A stretch of DNA of 64,000 nucleotides, taken from Taxillus chinensis. Lineage: Eukaryota; Streptophyta; Magnoliopsida; Santalales; Loranthaceae. Positions 11,285-21,747 of the stretch are shown in pieces; within the stretch, counting starts at the first letter, position 1, and each line of letters opens with the position of its first letter. Made by a program: the position numbers and the translations under genes. The stretch covers positions 21,097,506-21,161,505 of the forward strand of contig CM042091.1 in NCBI GenBank assembly GCA_023512835.1, read 5' to 3'. The notes below the pieces were generated by a model. That model worked only from the letters and a program-made list of their open reading frames with translations. It was not told the origin of the DNA and ran no database searches.

Positions 11285-13010
11285 ATGGGGAAAAACAATG
11301 CCCTTATCACAAGATGTCACAGGGACATGACATCGCAGGAATGCACCGAGTTTTCCGAGGTGGTGCAAAAACTCATGGACCAAAGGATGATAGAATTCTC
11401 AAGAGGAGGAATAGACAACCAAAGCCACATGATCCAAGAAGATCATTCACACAAATCGCCATGGGTGCCAACACCCCTTGTCTTAACTGTTAAGGCTCCG
11501 GAGAACCCGTTACTGCCACATGGAATCAAGCCTCTCACTATCCATGCCTCAAGTCTCGTGCCAGACAAGGGGGAAAGGACCGAAATCCCACAACTACCGC
11601 ATGGAATTGCACCCCTCACCATAGGTGTTCCTGCTCCTTTCCCCTATAAAACTGATAAAGCAGTCCCATGGAATTACAGTTGTGAAGTAGTCCAGGGAGC
11701 CACCGCTATAGCAGAAAAGAAGACTAGGAGCGGTCGGGCTTACGCCCCTGAGATAGTTGACAAAGCAAGGAAAGAAAAAGCTGTAGAACAAGACATTGAG
11801 CCTACACTGGAAGCAACAAAGAAGGGAACACCGATCACTGAAGAAGAAACCACAGAATTTCTGAAACTCATGAAGCAGAGCGAGTATAATATTGTGGAGC
11901 AATTAAGTCGGCAACCGGCTCGCATCTCCTTGCTCTCATTAATGATGGATTTCCAACCTCACCGGGAAGCACTGCTGAAGGTTCTAAGCCAAGCCTACGT
12001 TCCTCCAACCATCTCAGTCGCGAATATGGATGGACTCACCAGTAACCTCATCCTGAATAACGTAATTAGCTTTGGAGATGACGAGCTACCCCAAGAAGGA
12101 AAGGGGCACATAAAAGCTCTGCACATCACGGTCAAATGCAAGGAGCACACCATAGCCCGTGTACTTATTGACAACGGCTCGGCCTTGAACATTATGCCCT
12201 TGCATATATTGCAGCAGCTTCCAATTGACACGTCCTATATGCGTCCCTGTACGATGAAGGTACGGGCATTCGATGGAGGAAAGTGTGACGTGGTGGGAAC
12301 TCCTGGATGTTCCACTCATGATTGGGCCAACTACTTTTACGGTGGAATTTCGGGTAATGGACATCACTCCATATTACACTTGTTTCTTGGGAAGACCCTG
12401 GATCCACATGGCGAGGGCGGTGCCGTCCGGTCTCCACCAAAAGATGAAGTTTGTAATGGGGGACCAACTCATCTGCATCTCTGGAGAGACAAGCTTCCTC
12501 GTCACCAAACCGGCATCAGTCCCTTATGTTGAAAGCAACGAAGATGTGCCAGAATGCTCCTATCGGGCTTTTGAGATGGTAAATGTCGCTTCAGCCCCAG
12601 GACCATCGTCTCTCGAAGGCGCAAAAAATGGTTGCGGCCACTATGATCAAACAGGGGTACAAACCGGGGCAAGGATTAGGCCTGACAGCTCAAGGGATTC
12701 AGAAACCCCTGACCATCCGAGAAAATACCGAAAAGTTTGGGCTGGCTACGTCCCTACAAAAGCTGACAGACAGAGAGAAGCTATCAAGAAGAGGGAAGTC
12801 AGAATGGCAAGATTGCAGAAAAGGCTAGTACAAGAAGAAAAGAGAAGCTTTCCCCCTTTGAATGTTACATTCCGGAGTGGAGGGTTTATCCATAAGAGCC
12901 AACCTGAGCCCAAGACGGGGACTGTAGCCGTACTGGACATAAATGAGCATGCACCAAGCGAGATGGTTCAGCTAGTGCGAGAGGATCCCAACCAGCCTTT
13001 GAACAATTAG
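11285..13010 (+). pseudogene. Element X protease region with G-patch
   Basis: Same frame as the 3' part of gag after one TAG. A variable N-terminal region holds a repeated LPHGI.PLTI motif. The retropepsin region follows, with ARVLIDNGSALNIMPL (DNGS in place of the common DTGA) near 12,150-12,210. After a frameshift at about 12,300 it continues as FTVEFRVMDI and FLGRPWIH. In a further frame, 12,630-12,720, lies a G-patch-like segment (MIKQGYKPGQGLGLTAQGI), a glycine-rich RNA-binding module known downstream of protease in some retroelements. Three frames are needed to read the region, so it is inactive as it stands. Confidence 0.75.
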
Positions 13011-13033
13011 ACCAGCCTGGACCTCCCCATAAT

Positions 13034-13215
13034 GTAATGCTTACGGGTCACTGGGATTTAATGTATTCTATTTTAATGTACTTTGAAGCTGTGAACATTT
13101 GGTTTTTCCTTAAACCTTCCAATAAAATGTGTTTTTCAAATCTTTCATGGTGCATTCCATTCATCACATATGCATATCATATTTGGTTACCAACTTGTCA
13201 TTCTCTTATAAATAG
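13034..13215 (+). other. Possible intron of element X between gag-pro and RT
   Basis: A 182-bp AT-rich segment bounded by GT (13,034) and AG (13,214-13,215, after a pyrimidine/AT-rich stretch). Ogre-type elements are known to carry an intron at this location. A coding frame (LDQPGPPHN) runs up to the donor. The downstream RT frame happens to be open through the segment, so splicing is not forced by stops. Confidence 0.4.
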
Positions 13216-14914
13216 GTATCACAATGTCAATGAAAACATAGTATGCGAAAGCGAAACGAGATGCCAAAGGTTTGACCAAAGTCCAAACTGGGAGCAGCCC
13301 GTGTTTGAAGCTGATGAGAATGAGATAGAAGAGACACCTGAGCTACCGGGGGAGATTATACGCCTATTGGAAAAGGAAGACCGTTTATCCGTCCCAAGTG
13401 AAGACCCAGTAGAAATAGTGAATTTGGGGACGACAGCCGAACCAAAAGAATTGAGGGTGGGGTCTTTAATAGCTACCGACATCAGGAGGAAGTTAATCGA
13501 GTTGTTGAGAAGCTACATCGACATTTTTGCATGGTCATACCAAGATATGCCCGGATTAGACACAGATATAGTGCAACATCACATACCCGTGAAGCCAGAG
13601 TGCAAGCCAGTACAGCAGAAATTGCGAAGAATGAGGCCAGAGATGATACTAAAGATTAAAGAAGAAGTCAAAAAGCAATGGGATGCAGGTTTCCTAAGTG
13701 TCTCCCACTATCCAGAATGGGTCGCTAATGTTGTACCAGTACCAAAGAAAGGAGGCAAGGTACACATGTGTGTTGACTATAGAGATCTGAATTGGGCCAG
13801 TCCGAAAGACAACTTCCCGCTTCCTCATATTGACACCTTAGTGGATAATACAGCAAAACATGCCCTATTCTCCTTCATGGATGGTTTCTCGGGCTATAAT
13901 CAAATTCGTATGGCCCCCGAACACAAAGAGAGGACCACATTCACGACACTTTGGGGCACCTTTTGCTATAACGTGATGCCTTTTGGCCTGAGGAATGCAG
14001 GGGCAACCTATCAACGAGCCATGGTGACCCTATTCCACGACATGATGCACAAAGAAGTCGAGGTATATGTGGACGACATGATAGCCAAATCTCGAAGCAC
14101 TCGAAGATCATATCGAAGTACTCCGCAAGCTCTTTAACAAAGCTACGAAAATATCAATCGAAATTGAACCCCGAAAAGTGCACTTTCGGAGCCATGTCGG
14201 GAAAACTGTTGGGTTTCATTATGAGCCAAAAAGGAGTGGAAATCGATCCAGATAAAGTTCGAGCTATCCAAGAGATGCCGCCACCACAGACCATCAAGGA
14301 GGTTAGAGGATTCCTAGGGCGACTGAATTATATTGCCCGATTTATTTTCCAGCTGACAGCCACATGTGAACCCATTTTCAAGACTTTACAAAAGAACAAC
14401 CCAGAAATTTGGAATGACAAATGTCAAGAAGCTTTTGACAAGATCAAACAATATCTGTCTAATCCACCCATTTTGATCCCACCAGGTCTTGGATAGACCT
14501 CGATCTTATACTTGACCGTTCGGGCGTCGGCGATGGGTTGTGTCTTGGGGCAACAAGATTCTACGGGCAAGAAGGAGCAGGCCATTTATTACCTCGGCAA
14601 GAAGTTCACCATCAATGAAGAAAACTACACGCCCTTGGAGAAGACGTCTTGTGCTCTTGTCCGGATAACGAGAAGATTGAGGCAATACACCCTTTATCAT
14701 ACTACATGGCTGATTTCAAGGCATGATCCGCTCAAATATCTCTTGGAAAAACCATCCATTTCTGGGAAGAATCGCCAAATGGCGATTGATCCTATCGGAG
14801 TATGATATCATCTACGTACCTCAAAAAGCCATAAAAGGAAGTGCGATAGCCGACTATCCGCCAGATAGAGCGCTGGAAGACTTTGAGCCCATGACTATTG
14901 GCTTCCCAGGATGA
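13216..14914 (+). pseudogene. Element X reverse transcriptase and first RNase H
   Basis: 13,216-14,137 carries a linker and the RT fingers and palm: VPVPKKGGKVHMCVDYRDLN, FSFMDGFSGYNQI (first catalytic Asp), FGLRNAGATYQRAM and the intact box VYVDDMIAK. A frameshift near 14,100 moves the reading to 14,164-14,496 (NPEKCTFG, VRGFLGRLNYIARFI). After a TAG at about 14,494, RNase H follows (AMGCVLGQQDSTG, YTPLEKTSCALV, PLKYLLEKPSISG), shifting frame again near 14,770 and ending around IIYVPQKAIKGSAIAD. The RT catalytic residues are preserved but the frame is broken at least three times. Confidence 0.85.
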
Positions 14915-14922
14915 GCACATTA

Positions 14923-16678
14923 ACATCATTTCGGCCGAAGTATCAAACATATGGACGATGTGGTTCGATGGAGCCTCTAGTCTCTTAGGTCACGGTGTTG
15001 GGGCCATCCTGATATCCCCAAAAGGCGAACATTTCCCCATGGCGGCAAAGCTAACCTTCCCTTGTACAAACAATGTGGCGAGTATGAGGCTTGTGTGATG
15101 GGACTTCAAGAAGCCATTCACAAAGGAATCAAAAAATTACGAGTGTTCGGCGATTCGGCACTCATCATTTTTCAAGTAAGGGGTGAATGGGAGACTCGAA
15201 ACCATAAATTAATCCCATATCGGAAGCACGTTGCAGAGTTAGCCGAGCAATTTGAAGACATCACATTTGAACATATGCCCAGAGAATGCAACCAGCTCCC
15301 TAACGCGCTGGCAACTCTAGCCTCCCTCCTTCGACTAGACACAAAGTTGGAAGTTCAGTCTTTCGATATCCGTATACAAGATGCTCCTGCACATTGCATG
15401 GCCATTGAAGGACATACTGAAGAAAAACCTTGGTTTGAAGATGTCAAACAATATTTGCTTAAGCAAGAATACCCAGCAGAGGCCACCGAACCGATAAGAG
15501 AAATATCCGAAGGTCAGGCATCCAACTATTATATTGATGGCTCAATTCTGTATAAGAGAAACCACGACATGGTGCTATTGCGGTGTGTGGCAAAAGAAGA
15601 ATCAACACAAATCATGAAAGAAGTGCACGAAGGGGAATGTGGTTCACATGCAAACGGACACGCATTAACAAGACAAATCATGCGAATGGGTTACTATTGG
15701 GTCACCATGGAAAAAGATTGCATTGAATATGTGCGCAAATGCCTCAAGTGTCAAATTTATGGCGATAAGATCCAAGTACCACCATCCAAACTGCATGTGA
15801 TGGTCTCTCCGTGGCCGTTCTCACTGTGGGGCATTGACGTTATCGGACCAATATCTCCAAAAGCTTCTAATGGTCATCGTTTCATTTTGGTAGCCATTGA
15901 TTACTTCACCAAGTGGGTGGAAGCAGCATCATACGCTAATGTCACACAAGCTGTGGTACTTCGATTTATACGGAACAACATCATATGCCGATATGGTCTT
16001 CCCGAGCAGATCATAACGGACAATGCTGCCAATTTGAACAGCCGGATGATAGGGAGGTTGTGCGAAACAAACAAAATTCAACACCGCAACTCGACCCCTT
16101 ATCGCCCAAAGATGAATGGAGCAGTCGAGGCAGCCAACAAGAACATCAAGAACATTATCAGAAAGATGACCGAAACGTATAAAGATTGGCACGAGAAGCT
16201 ACCTTACGCTTTGCACGCCTATCGTACCTCAGTGCATACATCGACTGGGGCAACTCCATTTTCTTTGGTCTATGGCATGGAAGCAGTTCTACCGGTCGAA
16301 GTGGAGATACCTTCCCTCCGAATACTTAAGGACACTCAGCTCGAAGAAGCAAGAATGGGCCCAAAGTCGTTATGAGCGTTGAATTTAATTGAGGGCAAGC
16401 GCTTGGCGAGCGTTTGCGAGAGGACAGTGGATCAACAGAGAATGATGAACAATTACAATAAAAAGGTGAAGCCCAGAAGCTTTCAAGAGGGTGATCTTAT
16501 CCTCAAGAAGATCTTGCCAATTCAACATGACCATAGAGGCAAGTGGACTCCCAATTATGAAGGCCCATATGTTGTGAAAAAAGCATTCTCAGGAGGCGCA
16601 TTGATCCTTGCCAAAATGGACGGAGACGAGCTTCCTAATCCAGTAAATAGCGATGCCATCAAAAAGTTTTATGCTTAA
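14923..16678 (+). pseudogene. Element X second (archaeal-type) RNase H and integrase
   Basis: The second RNase H starts MWFDGASSLLGHGVGAILIS (Asp), has a frame change at about 15,075, and continues YEACVMGLQEAI, LRVFGDSALII and the NALATLAS end. This additional RNase H is the diagnostic Tat-clade domain. Integrase follows in the same frame: zinc region H...H...CLKCQIYGD, then catalytic Asp in WGIDVIGPISP, Asp in ITDNAANLNS and Glu in NGAVEAANKN, so the DDE triad is present. A stop at 16,373 separates the C-terminal part (16,379-16,678: VKPRSFQEGDLILKK, GKWTPNYEGPYVV), which ends at a natural stop. There is no chromodomain, as expected for Tat. Confidence 0.85.
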
Positions 16679-16722
16679 CTCTCATGCCTCCCAACCAGAT
16701 TCTCTTTCTTGCAATGAGCGGA

Positions 16723-16750
16723 CTTGGTGAAAACCCGAAAGGGCACCAAG
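16723..16750 (+). repeat. Hairpin repeat copy 1 (GAAA tetraloop)
   Basis: CTTGGTG pairs with CACCAAG. Inside, CCC-GAAA-GGG forms a GNRA-capped stem, with AAAA left as a one-sided bulge. It is embedded in a near-exact 48-bp repeat. Confidence 0.75.
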
Positions 16751-16800
16751 GGTAAAATACAAAGCTCCAATAAAAGACAAAAAAAGAAAACAAAGGCGGA

Positions 16801-16828
16801 CTTGGTGAAAACCCGAAAGGGCACCAAG
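16801..16828 (+). repeat. Hairpin repeat copy 2 (GAAA tetraloop)
   Basis: Identical 28-base hairpin 78 bp downstream of copy 1, with matching flanks (GCGGA before, GGTAAAATACAAAGC after). Confidence 0.75.
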
Positions 16829-17873
16829 GGTAAAATACAAAGCCAAGAATAAATCTTGAAGGGTGAAATCGGTCGAATCGAAAGGATCAGGACCACAACA
16901 AATAGGGTCCATTATAAGCAGTAAAGTCAACATCATCCAAAAACAGCGACTGCAAACAGTGGAAGACTTGGTCAAACCTGCGGCACACTCGAATCAAATT
17001 TGTACATTATGCTTTTAAAGACTTGCGATTCTGTTTATCAGATTATAACAATAGGACACTTTTTATGATATAAATATGTTTTATGGAATTAAACCAGCAA
17101 AAATATTTCTCTCTTTAATCATGTTACATCTTCTTCATTTCACATTCAAGTAGAACATCTTAAATCCCCAGTAAGCTCTTCTAGCATTGCCTTATGAGTA
17201 GGGCCAAGCTTAAAATCCCCAAACAAACTTAAAGCCCCCAACTCGGAGTACTCATATCTCCACGGGCTATCACTATCCCCAGAGAAGCCGTCAAATCAAG
17301 CTCCTCAATATGGCGAAGCAAAATTTAACAGACCCTTCATGTACAACAGGGAGTTCCCCAGCAAAGACAGGACGGATTCTCCATCCACAAAGAATATTGT
17401 TCCCCAAACAAGTTGAATGTTAGCCAACGGCCAAAACCCCCAGTGATACATCACGTGGCATTCAATGCATACATCACATGGCATCACATTGCATCATATT
17501 TCACCACAAGTTGAGGTTTATGCATCCCCGCATACAGCACATTGCATTCCATGCATTATTAGCATACATTCAACATACTCGTAATTGCAGGAATGTTGTT
17601 GCCTCTGGAGATCCAAGGAGCTCATATTCGGCAAACTTCTCTTCAGGCTATCCTAGCTTTCTTTAACTGTACAACTCTTCCCTTGCAATTTCCCCAAAAT
17701 CTAAACGCATCCTTTTGGCACTCGACAACCTTTTCCCACTTTGGGTCACCTCGTAGAGCGATCTCCTTGAGTGAACTCGTAGAGGGAGCTTAAATTGGGT
17801 TACTTCCCAAACTCACCAATTCCTTCAAGCATTCCCCCAAATACCATTTGATGTCTCCAACAAGTCTTCCCAA

Positions 17874-18560
17874 TTTAAGCCTATCGTTGCTGTGGGCTAT
17901 TTATTTTCAATGCAAGCCTATCGTTCTTTGTGGGCTACCATTTTTCAATTCAAGCCTATCGTTGCTGTGGGCTATCCATTTTCAATTCAAGCCTATCGTT
18001 GCTGTGGGCTATCCACTTTCCGTTTAAGCCTATCATTGCTGTGGGCTACCATTTTTCAATTCAAGCCTATCGTTGCTGTGGGCTACCCATTTTCAATTTA
18101 AGCCTATCGTTGCTGTGGGCTTTCCATTTTCGATTTGAGCCTATCGTTGCAGTGGGCCTTTCATTTTCCCGTTTTCACTTTAAGCCTATCGTTGCTGTGG
18201 GCTTTCCATTTTCAATTCAAGCCTATCGTTGCAGTGGGCCTTTCATTTTTCCGTTTAAGCCTATCGTTGCTGTGGGCTTTTCCATTTTCACTTTAAGCCT
18301 ATCGTTGCTGTGGGCTTTCCCGTTTTTGCTTTAAGCCTATCGTTGCTGTGGGCTATCTATTTTCAGTTCAAGCCCATCGTTGTTGTGGGCCCTTTTTCCA
18401 TTTTTAATTCGAGCCTATCGTTGCTGTGGGCCTTTCAGTTTTCAATTCAAGCCCATCATTGTTGTGGGCCTTTTTCCATTTTTCAATTCGCGCCCATCAT
18501 TGTTGTGGGCCTTTTCTCTTTTTCAGTTCAAGCCTGTCATTGTTGTAGGCTTTCAATCTC
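17874..18560 (+). repeat. 37-bp minisatellite in element X 3' region (about 18 units)
   Basis: Tandem units of about 37 bp built on AGCCTATCGTTGCTGTGGGC followed by a T-rich spacer. Each unit can form a small stem (GCCTA with TGGGC). Later units read GCCCA/TGGGC and GCCTG/TAGGC, keeping the pairing. Similar satellite-like arrays between integrase and 3' LTR are typical of Tat/Ogre elements. The ORFs spanning it are repeat by-products. It is not a CRISPR array. Confidence 0.9.
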
Positions 18561-18750
18561 TGGTATCAAGCGGCCTTAGATGCCTCATCAAGGTATTATC
18601 CAAGCACACCGGCCTGTGAAGCCCCTTTCCCATCTAGGGGACAAACCCCAACCGTCTCACTTCTTCCTCTAGGTAAGTCAGGTAAGTACTCCAACCCGTC
18701 CAAAATGACTCCCTTTTATCTTTGTACGTTGTTTGTATACAAACAGTGCA

Positions 18751-18764
18751 CAAAGAGGGGCAGT
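18751..18764 (+). promoter_or_regulatory. Polypurine tract of element X
   Basis: AAAGAGGGGCAGT directly precedes the LTR start TGTAGGACCC. This is the plus-strand priming site expected at this position. Confidence 0.8.
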
Positions 18765-21057
18765 TGTAGGACCCTATTTTGTCCGGGTTGGACATACTAA
18801 CCCCATTTGATATACCTTTTCTGCCCATGCCATGTACCTTGTTGAACAGGTCCACAATGATCCCATACTTCCAAGGAATGGTCTACCCCAATCGGCACGA
18901 GATGGATACAATTGACACGGACGGGGGAGTTCAAAATTAATGACTTTTGTTACAAGTCCTTGAAGCGCCCCAAGACCAACACCAGGTGATGGAGGATGAA
19001 AATTCGAGACCAACGCACTTGACCGAGCTCAAATCGGACTTAAAATGAAGAAGTTATGGCCAAAACAACTTTCGTTGGAAAAAGTCAAACTTGCCAAAAG
19101 ACGGTCAATGCCCCTGGTCAAATTGCCCGCAAAAGTGATCATGCGAAACCCTTCAAAATACCTCCCCAAACAATTCCTGGAAGGTTACCCATTTTCGCAT
19201 TTTTGGTGGGGGTAAAAAGGTAATTAAAAGTTAAAAAAAAAATTGACCGTTGACCGTTGACCTACCGACACTTCGACCCATTGACCCCGAAGCTCGAAGC
19301 CTCGAAGCCTCGAAGCCTCGAAGCCCCGAAGCTCGAAGCCCCGAAGCTCAAAGCCTCGAAGCATCGAAGCCTCGGAGCCTCGAAGCCTCGAAGCTTCGAA
19401 GCCTCGAAGCCTCGCTGCCGACACTCCGACCTTCGATCCGCGGTACCCGTACGCCTTCCACCTTCGACCCTCGAAGCCTCGAAGCCTCGCTGCCGACACT
19501 CCGACCTTCGACCCTTCGACCCTTGACCCTGCGATGCCTTGACCTGCGAACCTTCGAACCTTGACCTACGACCCACGGACCCTCGAAGCCTGTCAACCTC
19601 TGACCTTCGACCTGCCGACACTTCGACCCGTTGACCGTTGACTTTTGCCCCACTGAAATTCGACCCACCGAAGCTTCGACCCTGCCGACACTTCGACCCT
19701 GGCCGACGCTCCGACCTGCCGACACTTCGAACCTCGACCCTTTCTGCCTTCGCTGATTTTTTCTCGTTGGCTTCTCGCGCCGACTTTTTTCTCACGGATT
19801 TCCTTTTTTCCTCTCGCTGGTCGTTCACGGGGCTTGTTTTATGCGCTGGCCATCTGACGAAACATTATTTTGAATACCTGTCGGTCACATGTGCTGCTAA
19901 ACTACAAATTCAAAAAGGCAAATCACGAGTTCCCCTTTTCCCGCACACACTGTCCACCCGACCAGACACTGATCTGCAAAATAATGGAGCTGCAAATAAT
20001 AAGCACCCGACAAAAACATTTATGGTAGCAACTATGACAGTCCAGCAAGAGGCTTCGGCAGCACTTTAAAGGGCATTCATCCATCCCCTGCGAAAAGAGA
20101 GAGAGGTGGGTTTTTGTTGAAGAGGAGATTCGTTGAAAGGAGAAAAAAAAAACTTTCGTTGACAGAGCAAAAAACACACAGACAGAGCAAAAAAAAAAAA
20201 ACACAGAGAGAGAAAGGAAAAGAAAGAAAGGAGAAGAGATAGAGAGCACAGTTCGTTGAGAGAAAAGGGAGATCAGCGTTAAAAAAAAAAAAAGAGAAGA
20301 GAGGGATCGTTAGAGCTGCTACCCTGCAAACCTGTAAACCCAGCCTAGCCTCATCATAAAAAAACACCCCGGCCTCATCAGCAAAAACGCCCCAGCCTCA
20401 TCATCCAAAAAACGCCCCAGCTTCCTCCTTGCAAACCCAGAAAAAAAAAACACAGAATCCCTGAATCATCATCATAAGAGATCACTCATCCACTCCTTGC
20501 AAACTCCACTCTCAGCCATCTCTTTCTTTTACACCTACTCTAGCCCTCCTATCTCCAAATACTAGGGAAGTCTTTTCATAAGTCCCACTGTCAGATCTGT
20601 CGGTTCTGAGTCAAGCAAGCGATTATCAGCGCCGGCGGGAGCTCAAGCAGAAGATTAACGTTGCAAAGCTTCAAAGTCGGTTCAGCCCTTATCTTTTCAC
20701 TATTTTTTCAGCTTATTTGTATCTATAATTGGTGTATTGTTTTTTTTTTTGTAGCATTTTTCTAGTTTTCATTTTAGTTTATCTATATTTGATGTAATTG
20801 CTTTTCAGCCTTTCAAAAACAAAAAAAAACAAAACAAAAAAAAAACAAAACAAAAACTAACAAAAAATGTTTTTTCATGTTTTAAAGCCAAAAAAAACGT
20901 TTCATTGTTTTTGAACAAAAAAAAGAAAAAACCAAAATTAGTATTTCAATTCCCAAAAAAAACAAAAAAAAAACAAAGCAAAAACAAAAACAAAAACAAA
21001 AAAAAAAAACAAAAACAAAAAAATGAAGCAAAACAAAACAAAACGTTTTTTTACAAA
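18765..21057 (+). repeat. Element X 3' LTR, internally deleted and truncated
   Basis: Matches the 5' LTR from its start with few substitutions (4,013-6,057). It then jumps across roughly 330 bp to the A-rich tract (20,815) and stops at about 21,057, so the last ~580 bp of the LTR (from about 6,628 on) are missing. The following bases are TRIM internal sequence. Confidence 0.85.
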
Positions 21058-21747
21058 GATGCTCGCCCCAGGTTGTAACACCTTACCAAGATGCTCGCCC
21101 ACTCGCCCAATGTCCAAAGGATAGGAGGCTTCCAAGATCGCTCCGACGCACTCCTTCATACTCCCTTGCCCAACTCTGTATCACACTCTAGGATACTCCA
21201 ACTCTATGGACGCAAGGCATGCAAGACACTATTGGTCGACTCACCTCTGTGAGCTCCCACCTTGGGATCACACTACTCACGAGAGTGCTCGGCGAGTCTT
21301 TAGGATACGGGCCGGTTCGGCTTTGATACCACTTGTCATGGGGTCAGGTTTCCTGCGCCTCTCAACCCATTGAGGCACTTAGCTTCTCTATCCACGGTCC
21401 ACTAAGTTTAGCCTTTGAGGGTTGAAGCGCACATAGACTGGTTTCGCCCTGCCACTGGGCTCATTAGGAGAACGGCTCCAGTTTCCGACCAGATTGTGTA
21501 AGGATGGCCAAATTTCTTCTTCAACGTCAAGTCCTCGACTAGCGGCATGCTCCCTGCATTCAACTGGGTCGACACGTCTGAACTCCAAAGGGGTTCCATC
21601 CGTTCTCCTCCACGAACTGCCTGGAACCTTCCGCTGTGCACCATCTACGCTTTCAACCAACCCCTCTCCTTTACATAGCACGAATACATTCCTAAATCGT
21701 GCCACTAAGAAACGTCCCACCAGCACCACGCTATTCAGGTCATGACA
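21058..21747 (-). mobile_element. Truncated TRIM: partial internal region plus one LTR
   Basis: About 275 bp of TRIM internal sequence followed by a full LTR (21,334-21,747). It ends at the same position of G as array A (CATGACA then CCGGTTTG), so it is a duplicate of array A's right end, not an independent insertion. Confidence 0.85.

Larger units (their letters stand above)
16679..17870 (+). other. Element X 3' non-coding region, proximal part
   Basis: No credible coding sequence. It begins just after the integrase stop with two copies of a hairpin-forming repeat (16,723-16,750 and 16,801-16,828). The remainder is AT-rich with scattered CCCCA-rich words. Long 3' untranslated regions are usual for Ogre-type elements. 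Confidence 0.7.
4013..21057 (+). mobile_element. Element X: Tat/Ogre-like Ty3/gypsy retrotransposon, 17 kb, 3' LTR truncated
   Basis: The boundaries are set by the repeated 5' LTR start (TATAGGACCC at 4,013; TGTAGGACCC at 18,765), a PBS at 7,211 and a PPT just before 18,765. Gene order is extra ORF1, gag, protease, G-patch, RT, RNase H, second (archaeal-type) RNase H, integrase, long non-coding 3' region. The dual RNase H, ORF1 and very long LTRs are the known hallmarks of the Tat clade, especially Ogre-type elements. It is inserted in the RT gene of G, in the opposite orientation. The two LTRs are nearly identical where both exist, so insertion looks recent, yet every ORF carries frameshifts. 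Its 3' LTR ends inside an A-rich tract at about 21,057, where TRIM sequence begins. Confidence 0.85.

Noticed and set aside
17930..18334. 134-codon ORF with a repeated AYRCCG pattern
   Set aside because: 37-bp units read as a protein repeat. Unit length is not a multiple of three, so frames rotate and no single protein repeat is maintained.
17874..18560. Regularly spaced repeats resembling a CRISPR array
   Set aside because: Units are degenerate, the spacers are themselves repetitive T-rich sequence, and the context is a plant retrotransposon 3' region. It is a minisatellite.
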